12,058 bases of DNA from Candidatus Omnitrophota bacterium. GTDB lineage: Bacteria > Omnitrophota > Gorgyraeia > Gygaellales > Profunditerraquicolaceae. The translations under genes and the position numbers were made by a program. The notes below the pieces were generated by a model, which saw only the letters and a list, made by a program, of their open reading frames with translations, was not told the origin of the DNA and did not search any database. Positions 1 to 7,300 of the stretch are shown piece after piece (positions within the stretch are counted from its first letter, which is position 1; each line of letters starts with the position of its first letter). The DNA lies in NCBI GenBank assembly GCA_028710845.1, contig JAQTTI010000024.1, positions 1 through 12,058 of the forward strand. The letters run 5' to 3'.

Positions 1-672
1 TTTAAAAGCAAGATAAACAATTACGGCTGCCATAATCAAACCAGTCGCCGGCCTGACTGATGCATCCTCCAGTATTTCCCTGAAATTATGATGCCTATGC
101 TCAAGCCGCTGGGCCTCTTCTACAATTTTACCAATCTCAAGCCAGCGCTCTTTATGCTCGAGTTTATTTCTCGAAGGAGGCTTAATTTCTTTAATCCTTT
201 GAATTAATAATTTAATCCCGGAACCGGTTACGGCGCAAGTTGAAACTACCGGGACTCCCAATAACTGCTCAAGCTTGACGGCATCTATATGTATTCCCCT
301 GTGGGCTGCATCATCACACATATTCATCGCAACAATTACCGGCAATCCTTCTTCGATTAACTGCAAGGTTAAAAGAAGATTTCTTTCCAGGTTGGTCGAA
401 TCAATAATATTAATAACGGCAAATTCGTCCTTGGGATGTTCTTTTAATAAAGATACTGCTACTTCTTCGGCCTTAGAAGTTGGATCCAATGAATATGTGC
501 CCGGTAAATCTATAACCTCAACTTTCTGGCTATCCAGCCCCAGATATCCTTTGGCTAATTCAACTGTCGTTCCGGGATAATTGGAAGAGATCACCTGGAC
601 CCCGGTAAGACGGGAGAATACAACGCTTTTACCAACATTAGGATTACCGATTAAATAGATCTTTTTAATCAT
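1..672 (-). CDS. feoB: Ferrous iron transport protein B, N-terminal part (runs off window start)
   Basis: FeoB is the inner-membrane Fe(II) transporter with an N-terminal cytosolic G domain. The first 224 codons are visible and the frame is open to base 1. The G motifs appear in order: G1 GNPNVGKS at residues 9-16, the G2 threonine near 35-36 in NYPGTT, G3 DLPG at 55-58, G4 NMCD at 117-120, and a G5-like STCAVTGSG around 144-152. Family members are usually 600-800 residues, so the membrane permease part lies outside the window. The last visible residues are hydrophobic and probably begin the helical linker or first membrane segment. The ATG overlaps the feoA stop as ATGA, so translation is probably coupled. 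The GTPase identity is secure. Confidence 0.95.
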   Translation of the reverse strand, partial: MIKKIYLIGNPNVGKSVVFSRLTGVQVISSNYPGTTVELAKGYLGLDSQKVEVIDLPGTYSLDPTSKAEEVAVSLLKEHPKDEFAVINIIDSTNLERNLLLTLQLIEEGLPVIVAMNMCDDAAHRGIHIDAVKLEQLLGVPVVSTCAVTGSGIKLLIQRIKEIKPPSRNKLEHKERWLEIGKIVEEAQRLEHRHHNFREILEDASVRPATGLIMAAVIVYLAFK

Positions 673-899
673 TTCTCAACGATTATTTTGGCTGCAACGC
701 CGTGGCCTAAGGCAAAAATGCTTCTGCCGACCTTAATAACTACAGGCCCCCGCAAACCAATATGGCTTAGTTTGATGATTTCTTTGCCTTTATAGGCACC
801 CATACTCATTAATCTTTTTTCCAGGTTAGAGCCGCCGGCAATTTCAGTAATTCTGACTTTTTCATTCTCCTTAATATTCAATAATGATATTTTTTTCAT
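669..899 (-). CDS. feoA: FeoA, SH3-like accessory protein of ferrous iron transport
   Basis: This is a 76-residue cytosolic protein of normal FeoA length, predicted to fold as a small SH3-like beta barrel that supports FeoB. Visible family features are the ITEIAGG stretch near residues 18-24, the LMSMGAYKG turn around 30-38, and the C-terminal pattern GPVVIKVGRSIFALGHGVAAKI, which matches the usual 'RxxxxAlgxxxAxxI' ending of FeoA. The ATG is preceded by AAAGGA at good spacing. The stop overlaps the feoB start by 4 bp. The gene follows the thi operon on the same strand after a 182-bp spacer holding a REP-like repeat and a candidate promoter. Confidence 0.93.
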   Translation of the reverse strand: MKKISLLNIKENEKVRITEIAGGSNLEKRLMSMGAYKGKEIIKLSHIGLRGPVVIKVGRSIFALGHGVAAKIIVEK

Positions 900-930
900 T
901 TATTCCTTTAAGGTTGCCTTATTTTAAATG

Positions 931-939
931 ATTCTAACA
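931..939 (-). promoter_or_regulatory. Candidate extended -10 promoter for feoAB
   Basis: Read on the minus strand this is TGT followed by TAGAAT, an extended -10 element (TGn plus a 5/6 match to TATAAT). The ATG of feoA lies about 31 bases downstream of the -10. No good -35 hexamer is present at 16-18 bp, which is tolerable for an extended -10 promoter. The same bases, with their downstream flank, loosely resemble a Fur 7-1-7 box (about 9 of 14 positions). That is too weak to call an operator. Confidence 0.4.
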
Positions 940-949
940 TACTGGGCCT

Positions 950-981
950 TTAAAGTACATTAATAACAAAATCCAACACTA
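950..981 (-). repeat. 32-bp direct repeat, distal copy: remnant thiF 3' end
   Basis: These 32 bases match 1082-1113 at 31 of 32 positions; the one difference is A at 969 versus T at 1101. In the thiF frame this copy would encode VLDFVINVL plus stop, against VLDYVINVL plus stop in the gene itself. Because it is followed by the feoA promoter region, it probably marks the original end of thiF before the element between the copies arrived. Confidence 0.9.
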
Positions 982-995
982 GTCCCGCTTAAAAC

Positions 996-1072
996 CGAAA
1001 CTGTTTCGCTTATAATCGGGAAACAGGGACAGAGGCATGCCCCGTTTTCCGATTGGATTGGAAACAGTTTCG
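996..1072. repeat. REP-like nested inverted-repeat element
   Basis: There are two nested inverted repeats. The outer arms, 996-1007 (CGAAACTGTTTC) and 1061-1072 (GAAACAGTTTCG), are exact reverse complements, and each contains the near-palindrome GAAACTGTTTC. The inner arms, 1014-1028 and 1040-1054, pair over 15 positions with one G-T wobble and one mismatch around an 11-base loop. The loop region holds the perfect palindrome GGCATGCC (1034-1041). The GGGACAG...GCATGCCCCGTTTTC pattern resembles REP sequences mobilised by Y1 (IS200-like, RAYT) transposases in several uncultivated phyla. This match is from memory. No transposase gene is in the window, so any mobility would act in trans. Confidence 0.75.
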
Positions 1073-1081
1073 ATTCTGCAC

Positions 1082-1113
1082 TTAAAGTACATTAATAACA
1101 TAATCCAACACTA
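1082..1113 (-). repeat. 32-bp direct repeat, copy that now ends thiF
   Basis: This copy forms the last ten codons and stop of the present thiF gene. The 132-bp offset from the copy at 950-981 equals one repeat plus a 100-bp insert carrying the nested palindrome. Confidence 0.9.
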
Positions 1114-1690
1114 AATCTGCCTGCTTAGCTGCGGCAATATTAACCCTAGGTGATAAAGCAGGTTTTTGGCTTATATCGGATTTCAGGTCTCCCACTATCA
1201 CCAGTTTATCTTTTAATTTATGGACCTTAATATCGTCACTTGAACCTATCCCGCCTAAACCCGATACCGCTACCACAAATTTACCTAAACCAAGCAGATT
1301 TTCTACCAGCAGGCTTTTATATTCCGAACGATCAAGGCATTCTACAACCAGATCGCAGCCGGAAAAAAACTTTTCGATATTTGATTTATCGATTTTTTGG
1401 TTAATCAGGGTAAGTTCTAAACCGGGATTTATCCTGAGCAGGTTAATCTTAAGCGCTTCCACCTTATCCATACCAACCTGATCCAAAAAATAAAATTGCC
1501 GGTCCAGATTTGAAGGCGTTATTTTATCAAAATCTACTATGGTTAATTTAGTAAAACCCACCCTCACCAGATTAAGGGCGCAATTTGAACCTAATCCGCC
1601 TGCGCCAGCTAAACCGATTTTGGCGGCCCGGATTTTCTTTAACCCCTCTTCACCTATTTTTTTTATTAAATTATCATTTAAAGAATCCAC
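1082..1690 (-). CDS. thiF: ThiS adenylyltransferase, short ThiF
   Basis: ThiF uses ATP to adenylate the C-terminal glycine of ThiS so that sulfur can be loaded for thiazole formation. The 202-residue protein carries the E1-like Rossmann core: GAGGLGSN at 29-36, VDFD at 51-54, NLDRQFYF at 61-68 with the conserved arginine, K76, and CLDR near 117-120. It lacks CxxC zinc pairs and the longer C-terminus of MoeB or E. coli ThiF, which fits the compact ThiF 'family 2' found in anaerobe thi operons. The start codon is GTG directly after the thiH stop (TAA-GTG). No close Shine-Dalgarno is evident, so translation is probably coupled to thiH. Its 3' end is duplicated beyond a REP-like insertion. Confidence 0.88.
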   Translation of the reverse strand: MDSLNDNLIKKIGEEGLKKIRAAKIGLAGAGGLGSNCALNLVRVGFTKLTIVDFDKITPSNLDRQFYFLDQVGMDKVEALKINLLRINPGLELTLINQKIDKSNIEKFFSGCDLVVECLDRSEYKSLLVENLLGLGKFVVAVSGLGGIGSSDDIKVHKLKDKLVIVGDLKSDISQKPALSPRVNIAAAKQADLVLDYVINVL

Positions 1691-2791
1691 TTATATCTGC
1701 AGCCAGTCCTTAAAAACTGACTGGTAGCCTTTCCTTTCCAGCATTATTTTAATTTCATCTACATTTCTGCGGTCCTGAATTTCAAATTGCGAAGTTTTAC
1801 CGCCTATGGTATGCCCTCCTACGGCCGTAGTCGAGGCTGCCGATATCTTAGTAATTCCCAGCGGAATCAAACCTTCCCTGAATTCCGGATTTTCACGGGT
1901 AGACAGAGAAATTCCCAAGCGGGGTAAAAATATTCTTAAAGCCAAGATTGTCTGGGCGATATTTCTATCGCTTACCGGACTGACAGGCTTAAAACCACCT
2001 ACCTGAGGCTGGATACGGGGGACAGATATCCCTATTTCTGCTTCCGGAAACTTATCCTGAAGATATTTTGCGTGTAACCCAAGGATAAATACTTCCCTTC
2101 TCCATTCTCCCAGGCCAAATAAAGTTCCAATAGATATACTCCTCATTCCGGCTTCGGCACCCCTTTCCGGAGCATCAATCCTGAATTTATAATCTTTTTT
2201 CGGTCCATAAACATGTATTTTAGCATATAAACTATCATCATAGGTCTCTTGGTAGATAGTTAAACCATCAACCCCTTCATTAACCAGCTGGGTATATTCG
2301 TTTACGGTTAAAGGATAGACTTCGATAGATATAGATGAAAAATATTTTTTTAATATCCTGACACAATCCTTAATGTAGCTAACCGGGCTTTCGCCCCTTG
2401 ACTCACCGGTTAAAATCAAAATATGCTTTAAGCCTAAAGAATGGATATATTGGGCTTCTTGATCAACCTCTTCTGGGTTCAGTTTTCTTCGTTCAATATT
2501 ATTGTTAAAATTAAAACCGCAATATGCACAAGAGTTATCGCAATAGTTAGATAAATACATCGGGGTATAAAGCTGGACTGTATTGCCGAAATTATTCCTG
2601 GTTATGGCCTGCGCTTTTTGGGCCATACTCTCAAGAAAATTTTCAGCTTGAGGAGATAAAAGATATATAAAATGGTCTAAATCAAGCCGGTCTCTTTCCA
2701 AAATAGGCTGGATGGAAACAGGCGAATTGCTTCGAAAAACCTTATCCAGATCAAAATTCCTGTATTTTATATAAACATCATAAAAACTCAT
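1691..2791 (-). CDS. thiH: 2-iminoacetate synthase (tyrosine lyase), radical SAM
   Basis: ThiH cleaves tyrosine to dehydroglycine (2-iminoacetate) and p-cresol, supplying the C2-N unit of the thiazole without oxygen. The 366-residue length is normal. The radical-SAM cluster motif CDNSCAYC (C84, C88, C91) is intact. It is followed by a LTGESRGE segment in the place of the SAM-contacting GE motif, YQETY in the barrel, and a C-terminal ATS-type region with SAASTTAVGGHT. The ATG overlaps the thiG stop as ATGA, with AAGGG upstream. ThiH rather than glycine oxidase ThiO implies the anaerobic route. Paralogues such as HydG are less likely given the thiSGF neighbours and the length. Confidence 0.95.
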   Translation of the reverse strand: MSFYDVYIKYRNFDLDKVFRSNSPVSIQPILERDRLDLDHFIYLLSPQAENFLESMAQKAQAITRNNFGNTVQLYTPMYLSNYCDNSCAYCGFNFNNNIERRKLNPEEVDQEAQYIHSLGLKHILILTGESRGESPVSYIKDCVRILKKYFSSISIEVYPLTVNEYTQLVNEGVDGLTIYQETYDDSLYAKIHVYGPKKDYKFRIDAPERGAEAGMRSISIGTLFGLGEWRREVFILGLHAKYLQDKFPEAEIGISVPRIQPQVGGFKPVSPVSDRNIAQTILALRIFLPRLGISLSTRENPEFREGLIPLGITKISAASTTAVGGHTIGGKTSQFEIQDRRNVDEIKIMLERKGYQSVFKDWLQI

Positions 2792-3564
2792 TTTTTATCC
2801 CTTAAAAAACCGGTTAAAGGGCTTGAAGCACTGGCAGTCTTTTCTATTGCCGGAATTCCGGACAGATAAGCAAGCCTTCCAGCGTAAACAGATTCACTAA
2901 AAGCTTTAGCCATCTTTACCGGATCATTAGAAACAGCGATAGCAGTATTAACGAGTACAGCCGCAGAACCTAATTCCATACATTCACAAGCTTCCGAAGG
3001 CCTGCCTAAGCCGGCATCTACTATGATTGGCAGATTAATCTCATTAATCATAATCTCAATCAGCTCTCGCGTTTTTACACCCCGATTACTCCCTATCGGA
3101 GAACCCAAAGGCATAACTGCTGCTGCGCCGGCCTCAGCCATCCTTCTGCCCATAGATAAATCGGGGCTCATATAAGGAAAAACTACAAATCCTTCTCTTA
3201 CTAAGGTCTCAACCGCTTTAAGAGTTTCCAAATTATCAGGAAGCAAGTATTTATTGTCCCGAATTACTTCTATTTTTATCCAGTTTCCTGCTCCGGCTGC
3301 TTTGGCCAGACGGGCAATCCGGATTGCTTCATCAGCATTCCTGGCTCCCGAAGTATTAATCATAACCCGGCAGGATTCCGGCACAAAATCCATAATATTT
3401 TCATTTTTCGAATCAGGGTCAACTCTCCTTAAAGCAACCGTGGCCACTTCGGCTTTAGCGGCTCCCAAAGACTGTTTCATTATCGAATAACTGGAAAACT
3501 TACCGGTTCCGATAAAAAGCCTGTTACCTATTTCTTCCCCCGCTATTTCTAATAAATCTTCCAT
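2788..3564 (-). CDS. thiG: Thiazole synthase
   Basis: ThiG condenses 1-deoxy-D-xylulose 5-phosphate, ThiS thiocarboxylate and dehydroglycine into the thiazole phosphate carboxylate. The 258-residue TIM-barrel protein has the N-terminal FIGTGKFSSY segment (17-26), the Schiff-base lysine K97 in NWIKIEVI, SPDLSMGRRMAEAGAAAVMPLGSPIGSNRG in the middle, and the phosphate-site DAGLGRPSEA and VNTAIAVSNDP. ATG is the start. Its Shine-Dalgarno GGAGG is formed by the glycine codons ending thiS, with a 2-base gap between the genes. The stop overlaps the thiH start by 4 bp. Confidence 0.96.
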   Translation of the reverse strand: MEDLLEIAGEEIGNRLFIGTGKFSSYSIMKQSLGAAKAEVATVALRRVDPDSKNENIMDFVPESCRVMINTSGARNADEAIRIARLAKAAGAGNWIKIEVIRDNKYLLPDNLETLKAVETLVREGFVVFPYMSPDLSMGRRMAEAGAAAVMPLGSPIGSNRGVKTRELIEIMINEINLPIIVDAGLGRPSEACECMELGSAAVLVNTAIAVSNDPVKMAKAFSESVYAGRLAYLSGIPAIEKTASASSPLTGFLRDKK

Positions 3565-3566
3565 GA

Positions 3567-3764
3567 TTATCCTCCGCCCACAAAGCTAACAATTTCAACA
3601 ACGTCATTTTCTTTTAGAATTATGTCCTGCCATTCTTCTTTCGGTATAATCCGCTTATTATGTTCTAATACCAAATTATCCTGGCATAGCCCTTTTTCTG
3701 CAATAATCTCCCCCAGAGTAGATTTTTTAATCTCCTCGGACTTGCCGTTAATATTTATTCTCAT
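3567..3764 (-). CDS. thiS: ThiS sulfur carrier protein
   Basis: A 65-residue ubiquitin-like sulfur carrier. It starts MRININGK, has the typical middle 'LVLEHNKRIIPKEEW', and ends VGGG, so the terminal Gly-Gly needed for adenylation by ThiF and thiocarboxylation is present without processing. AGGAG lies 6 bases before the ATG. It is the first gene after the TPP riboswitch and terminator, so the whole thiSGHF unit is under TPP control. Confidence 0.95.
   Translation of the reverse strand: MRININGKSEEIKKSTLGEIIAEKGLCQDNLVLEHNKRIIPKEEWQDIILKENDVVEIVSFVGGG
3571..3575 (-). promoter_or_regulatory. thiG ribosome binding site inside the thiS Gly-Gly codons
   Basis: Read on the minus strand these bases are GGAGG, 6 bases before the thiG ATG. 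They lie within the final glycine codons (GGC GGA GGA) of thiS, so an essential protein motif and the next gene's Shine-Dalgarno share the same DNA. Confidence 0.8.
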
Positions 3765-3795
3765 TCTTTCTCCTATGGTTTTCTAAAAACTAAAT

Positions 3796-3814
3796 AAAAA
3801 ACCCTCATGCCTAA

Positions 3815-3823
<9 letters not shown>
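3796..3823 (-). terminator. Intrinsic terminator of the thi leader (riboswitch expression platform)
   Basis: On the minus strand CCCTTATGC (3823-3815), a four-base loop TTAG, and GCATGAGGG (3810-3802) form a 9-bp stem with one G-U pair. Six Ts follow (3801-3796). It sits between the TPP aptamer and the thiS ribosome binding site, as expected for transcription attenuation. Confidence 0.92.
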
Positions 3824-3920
<97 letters not shown>

Positions 3921-3926
3921 GATCCC

Positions 3927-3954
3927 AGTATAAATACTAAGCTATTTTTGTCAA
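3927..3954 (-). promoter_or_regulatory. Sigma70-type promoter of the thi operon
   Basis: On the minus strand there is a perfect -35 TTGACA (3954-3949), a 16-bp spacer and a -10 TATACT (3932-3927, 5/6). The expected start is near 3920, just before the aptamer. The -35 lies only 6 bases beyond the stop of the upstream YHS-like gene. The -10 overlaps a short palindrome AGTATTTATACT. Confidence 0.85.
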
Positions 3955-3959
3955 GATGT

Positions 3960-4337
3960 TTAATAATCCAGACTATGTCCGGACATAGACATTCCCGATT
4001 CCGATATTGCTTCACCTTTGTTCGCGACTTCTTTACTTTGCGCCTGTAATTCTTTGTCAACCTTTTCGATATATTTGTCCGGATCTTTTTTAAACTCATC
4101 AACACATGCCGGACAACAAAGATTATAAACCTTGCCTTGATATTCATATGTTGCCGGAGCCAAGCCACCCTGGCCTATCTTTTCCCCGGAAACCGGGCAA
4201 ATTTTATTACCTACATTTATTGCCTCCATTTGACCGAATACTTCTGCCTTATCGGAAACTTCTTGCGCCTGCACAAATACCGGTATTTCCACTCCTAGAA
4301 TAAATAACAGTATGGCTAAGTTAAACAATATTCTCAT
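3960..4337 (-). CDS. Exported cysteine-rich YHS/TRASH-like metal-binding protein of the cus operon
   Basis: A 125-residue protein with an N-terminal signal peptide: hydrophobic residues 4-22 and likely cleavage after QA near 25. The core has KICPVSGEKI (C47), then TYEYQGKVYNLCCPACVDEFKKDPDKYI (C74, C75, C78). This is the two-part cysteine pattern of YHS/TRASH-type small metal-binding domains. The tail is polar and ends with GMSMSGHSLDY, whose Met and His residues could bind copper. The ATG is preceded by GGAGGG inside the end of cusA; the genes overlap by 17 bp. It probably acts in the periplasm as a copper scavenger or donor to the pump. That role is inferred from context only. Confidence 0.8.
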   Translation of the reverse strand: MRILFNLAILLFILGVEIPVFVQAQEVSDKAEVFGQMEAINVGNKICPVSGEKIGQGGLAPATYEYQGKVYNLCCPACVDEFKKDPDKYIEKVDKELQAQSKEVANKGEAISESGMSMSGHSLDY

Positions 4338-7300
4338 TTTTACCCTCCGCCCTTTTTTGTTCTTTATTGAATTGTTTCTCTTTTAACCAACAATATAATA
4401 CGGGAACTAAAAATGCATTCGACAATGTGGCGGTAACTAAACCTCCGACCGTCGGTGCTGCCATCGGCCGCATTATTTCAGAACCGACTCCTGTTGAAAA
4501 CATCACCGGTATCAAAGCGATAATAGTCGTAGTAGTGGTCATCATAATCGGCCTGATCCTTAAAAGACAACCCTCTACTGCCATCTCCCGGATTTCTTTT
4601 ATAGATTTGGGTATTTTTTGTCTGAATAAATCATCTAAAAGTGAAATCAACACTACTGCATTATCCGTAGCTACGCCGAATAAGGCGATAAAACCCACCC
4701 ATACTGCAGTGGAAAATTTAAATCCGAGTAGAAAAAGGAGGATAATGCCGCCCATCAAAGATACCGGTAAAGCGGTAGAAACTACTGCCAAAGAACTAAA
4801 TGATTTAAAAGCTACATACAAAATCACCAAAATAATGCCTAAACATATAATTAATGAAGGGATAAGCCGGCGTCTCGACTCAAGCTCTGATTCGAATTGG
4901 CCAGACCAACTAATGAAATAACCCGGGGGTAATTCCACGCCTCCGCTTTTAATTTCTTGATTTACAGCCTCCTGAGCCGATTTGACAAAATCAACCAAAC
5001 CCACTACATCTTGATTAACATTAACGAATACTCGGGCATAAGCAAGCGTGTTCTCTGATTGTATCATCGCAGGCCCTGTAACTTTTTTAAGCCTGGCTAC
5101 CTGACTTAAAGGGACCTGCTGGCCCATCATTGTGGAAACGAATATCCTGTTTAGGGCCTCTGGATTATCTCTGAGTTCGCGCATATACCTTATTCTAACC
5201 GGATAACGCTCCCTACCCTCTATTGTAGTAGTAAGGTTAACTCCGCCGATAGCAGTAGTAATGATTTCCTGAATATCGTTTATTTTTAACCCATAACGGG
5301 AAGCCTGCTGCCTATCTATCTCTATCTCAAAATAAGGGCGGTTCCCGAAACGTTCAGCAAACGGGCTGACAGCGCCCTTAACTTTACTAACCACTTTTTC
5401 TATTTTTATAGCTATATTCTCAATAGTCTTTAGATCAGAACCAAACACCTTTATCCCCACAGGCGTCTGTATCCCCGTAGCAAGCATATCTATTCTGTTT
5501 CTTATCGGTTGGGTAGTAATAGGGCTGACTCCGGGAATCGCGGTTTTCTCCTGTATCTGGTCGATCAATTTTTGTCGAGTCATGCCTTTCGGCCAATATT
5601 TCTGGGGTTTAAGGTGAATCATTGTTTCGATCATTGTCACCGGCGCAGGATCAGTTGCTGTTTCAGCCCGGCCCATTTTTCCAACCACCCATTCAACCTC
5701 GTCAGGAAATTCTTTCTTTATGATTACATCCTGTTTTTTCAAAACATCCTGCACCTGCGTAAAGGAAGCTCCCGGCAATAATACAGGCATAAACAATAAG
5801 TCTCCTTCATTAAGAGGAGGCATAAACTCCTGCTTCATCAGTGAGGCCGAAATACCTCCGGCAACAAGCAATAAACAGGCAGCTAGAACAATAATTTTTT
5901 TATGGGTTAACCCCCAGCTTACCGCGGGTTTATAAACCTTAATAAGCGCCCGGGATGTCGGGTTATCTTCAGCTAACCTTAATTTACCTTTTAAGAGAAA
6001 ATAAGCTAAGGTTGGCAGCAAAGTAAGGGCAATAATGGCGGCGCCTACCATAGCGAATGTTTTAGTAAAGGCCAGCGGCCTGAAAAGTTTACCTGCCTGT
6101 CCGGTTAAGACAAACACCGGCATAAAACCGACAATCGTAGTCAAAAGAGAAAAGATTACCGGTTTACCTACCTCTTGCGCGGCACTAATACAAACTTCAA
6201 GCCTCTCTTCCTGAGCCAACCTGGCTACTTTTCTCTGCGCTCTTCTCTCGGCAATTTTACGATAGATGTTCTCGACCAGAATACAGCCGGAATCAACCAT
6301 AACCCCTATGGCAATAGCAATGCCCCCCAAAGACATGATATTAGCATCCACCCCGATCATCCGCATAAAGATAAAAGCAATTAGAATCCCTATTGGTAAA
6401 ACTACGGAAATAATCAGACTGCCCAGAAAATGAAACAGGAATACGACAATTACAAAAACGGTGATCAATATCTCCTGGACCAAAGCGTCTTTTAAGGTAT
6501 TAATAGCGCGCTGAACGAGACCGGTCCTTTCATAAAAAGGAACGATCCTTACCCCCGCGGGTAACCCCACAGACAACTCTGTAATCTTTTTCTTTACATC
6601 CTTAATTACTGTAAGCGGGTTCTCCCCATAACGCATTAGAATCAAGCCACCGGTTACCTCTGTTCCTTCTTTATCCAAAGCACCTCTTCTAAAATCAGGC
6701 CCTAAAGTAACCCTGGCTACATTTTTGATATAAACCGGCGTGCCGCTATGATCGGTTATCACTATATCTTCTATGTCTTTTACTTTTTTAATAAAACCTA
6801 CACCTCTAACAATAAATTCTACATCACCCTGCTCAAAGACCTTGGCTCCAACATCAATGTTGGAGCGTTTTACCGCACTAACAACCTCTGCTATCCTTAC
6901 GCCATAAGCCAGCAATTTATTCGGATCAATATCTATTTGATACTGCTTAACATAGCCTCCAACAGAGCTTACTTCGGAAACCCCCGGAACTGCGTTCAAC
7001 TGATAACGCACATACCAATCCTGAATTGAACGCAACTGACTCAAATCATAATGCGAAGGAATTAATGGCTGCGAATCAATCGGACATTTACCGGCTTGAG
7101 CATAGGCTTTTTGGGGATGCTTCGGACAATAATAACCGTTCTCTACCGTATACCAAAATATCTGACCTAGAGCGGTGGCGTCCGGCCCCAAGGTAACCAT
7201 AGCGCCACCGGGCAAACCTGAAGTTGCGAAATTCAGTCTTTCCAATACTCGCGTCCTAGCCCAATAATAATCAACTCCTTCTTTAAAAATTAGATTGATC

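Noticed and set aside
275..580. 101-codon plus-strand frame opposite feoB
   Set aside because: The opposite strand encodes the FeoB G domain with all GTPase motifs; this is its shadow.
3927..3938. Palindrome AGTATTTATACT as an operator or terminator
   Set aside because: It is short, AT-rich, and coincides with the -10 region; there is no T-run and no known operator match.
4367..4921. 184-codon plus-strand open frame antisense to the end of cusA
   Set aside because: The minus-strand frame is a clear CusA with conserved motifs. The plus-strand product is low-complexity, has no recognisable domain, and is the shadow of membrane-protein codons.
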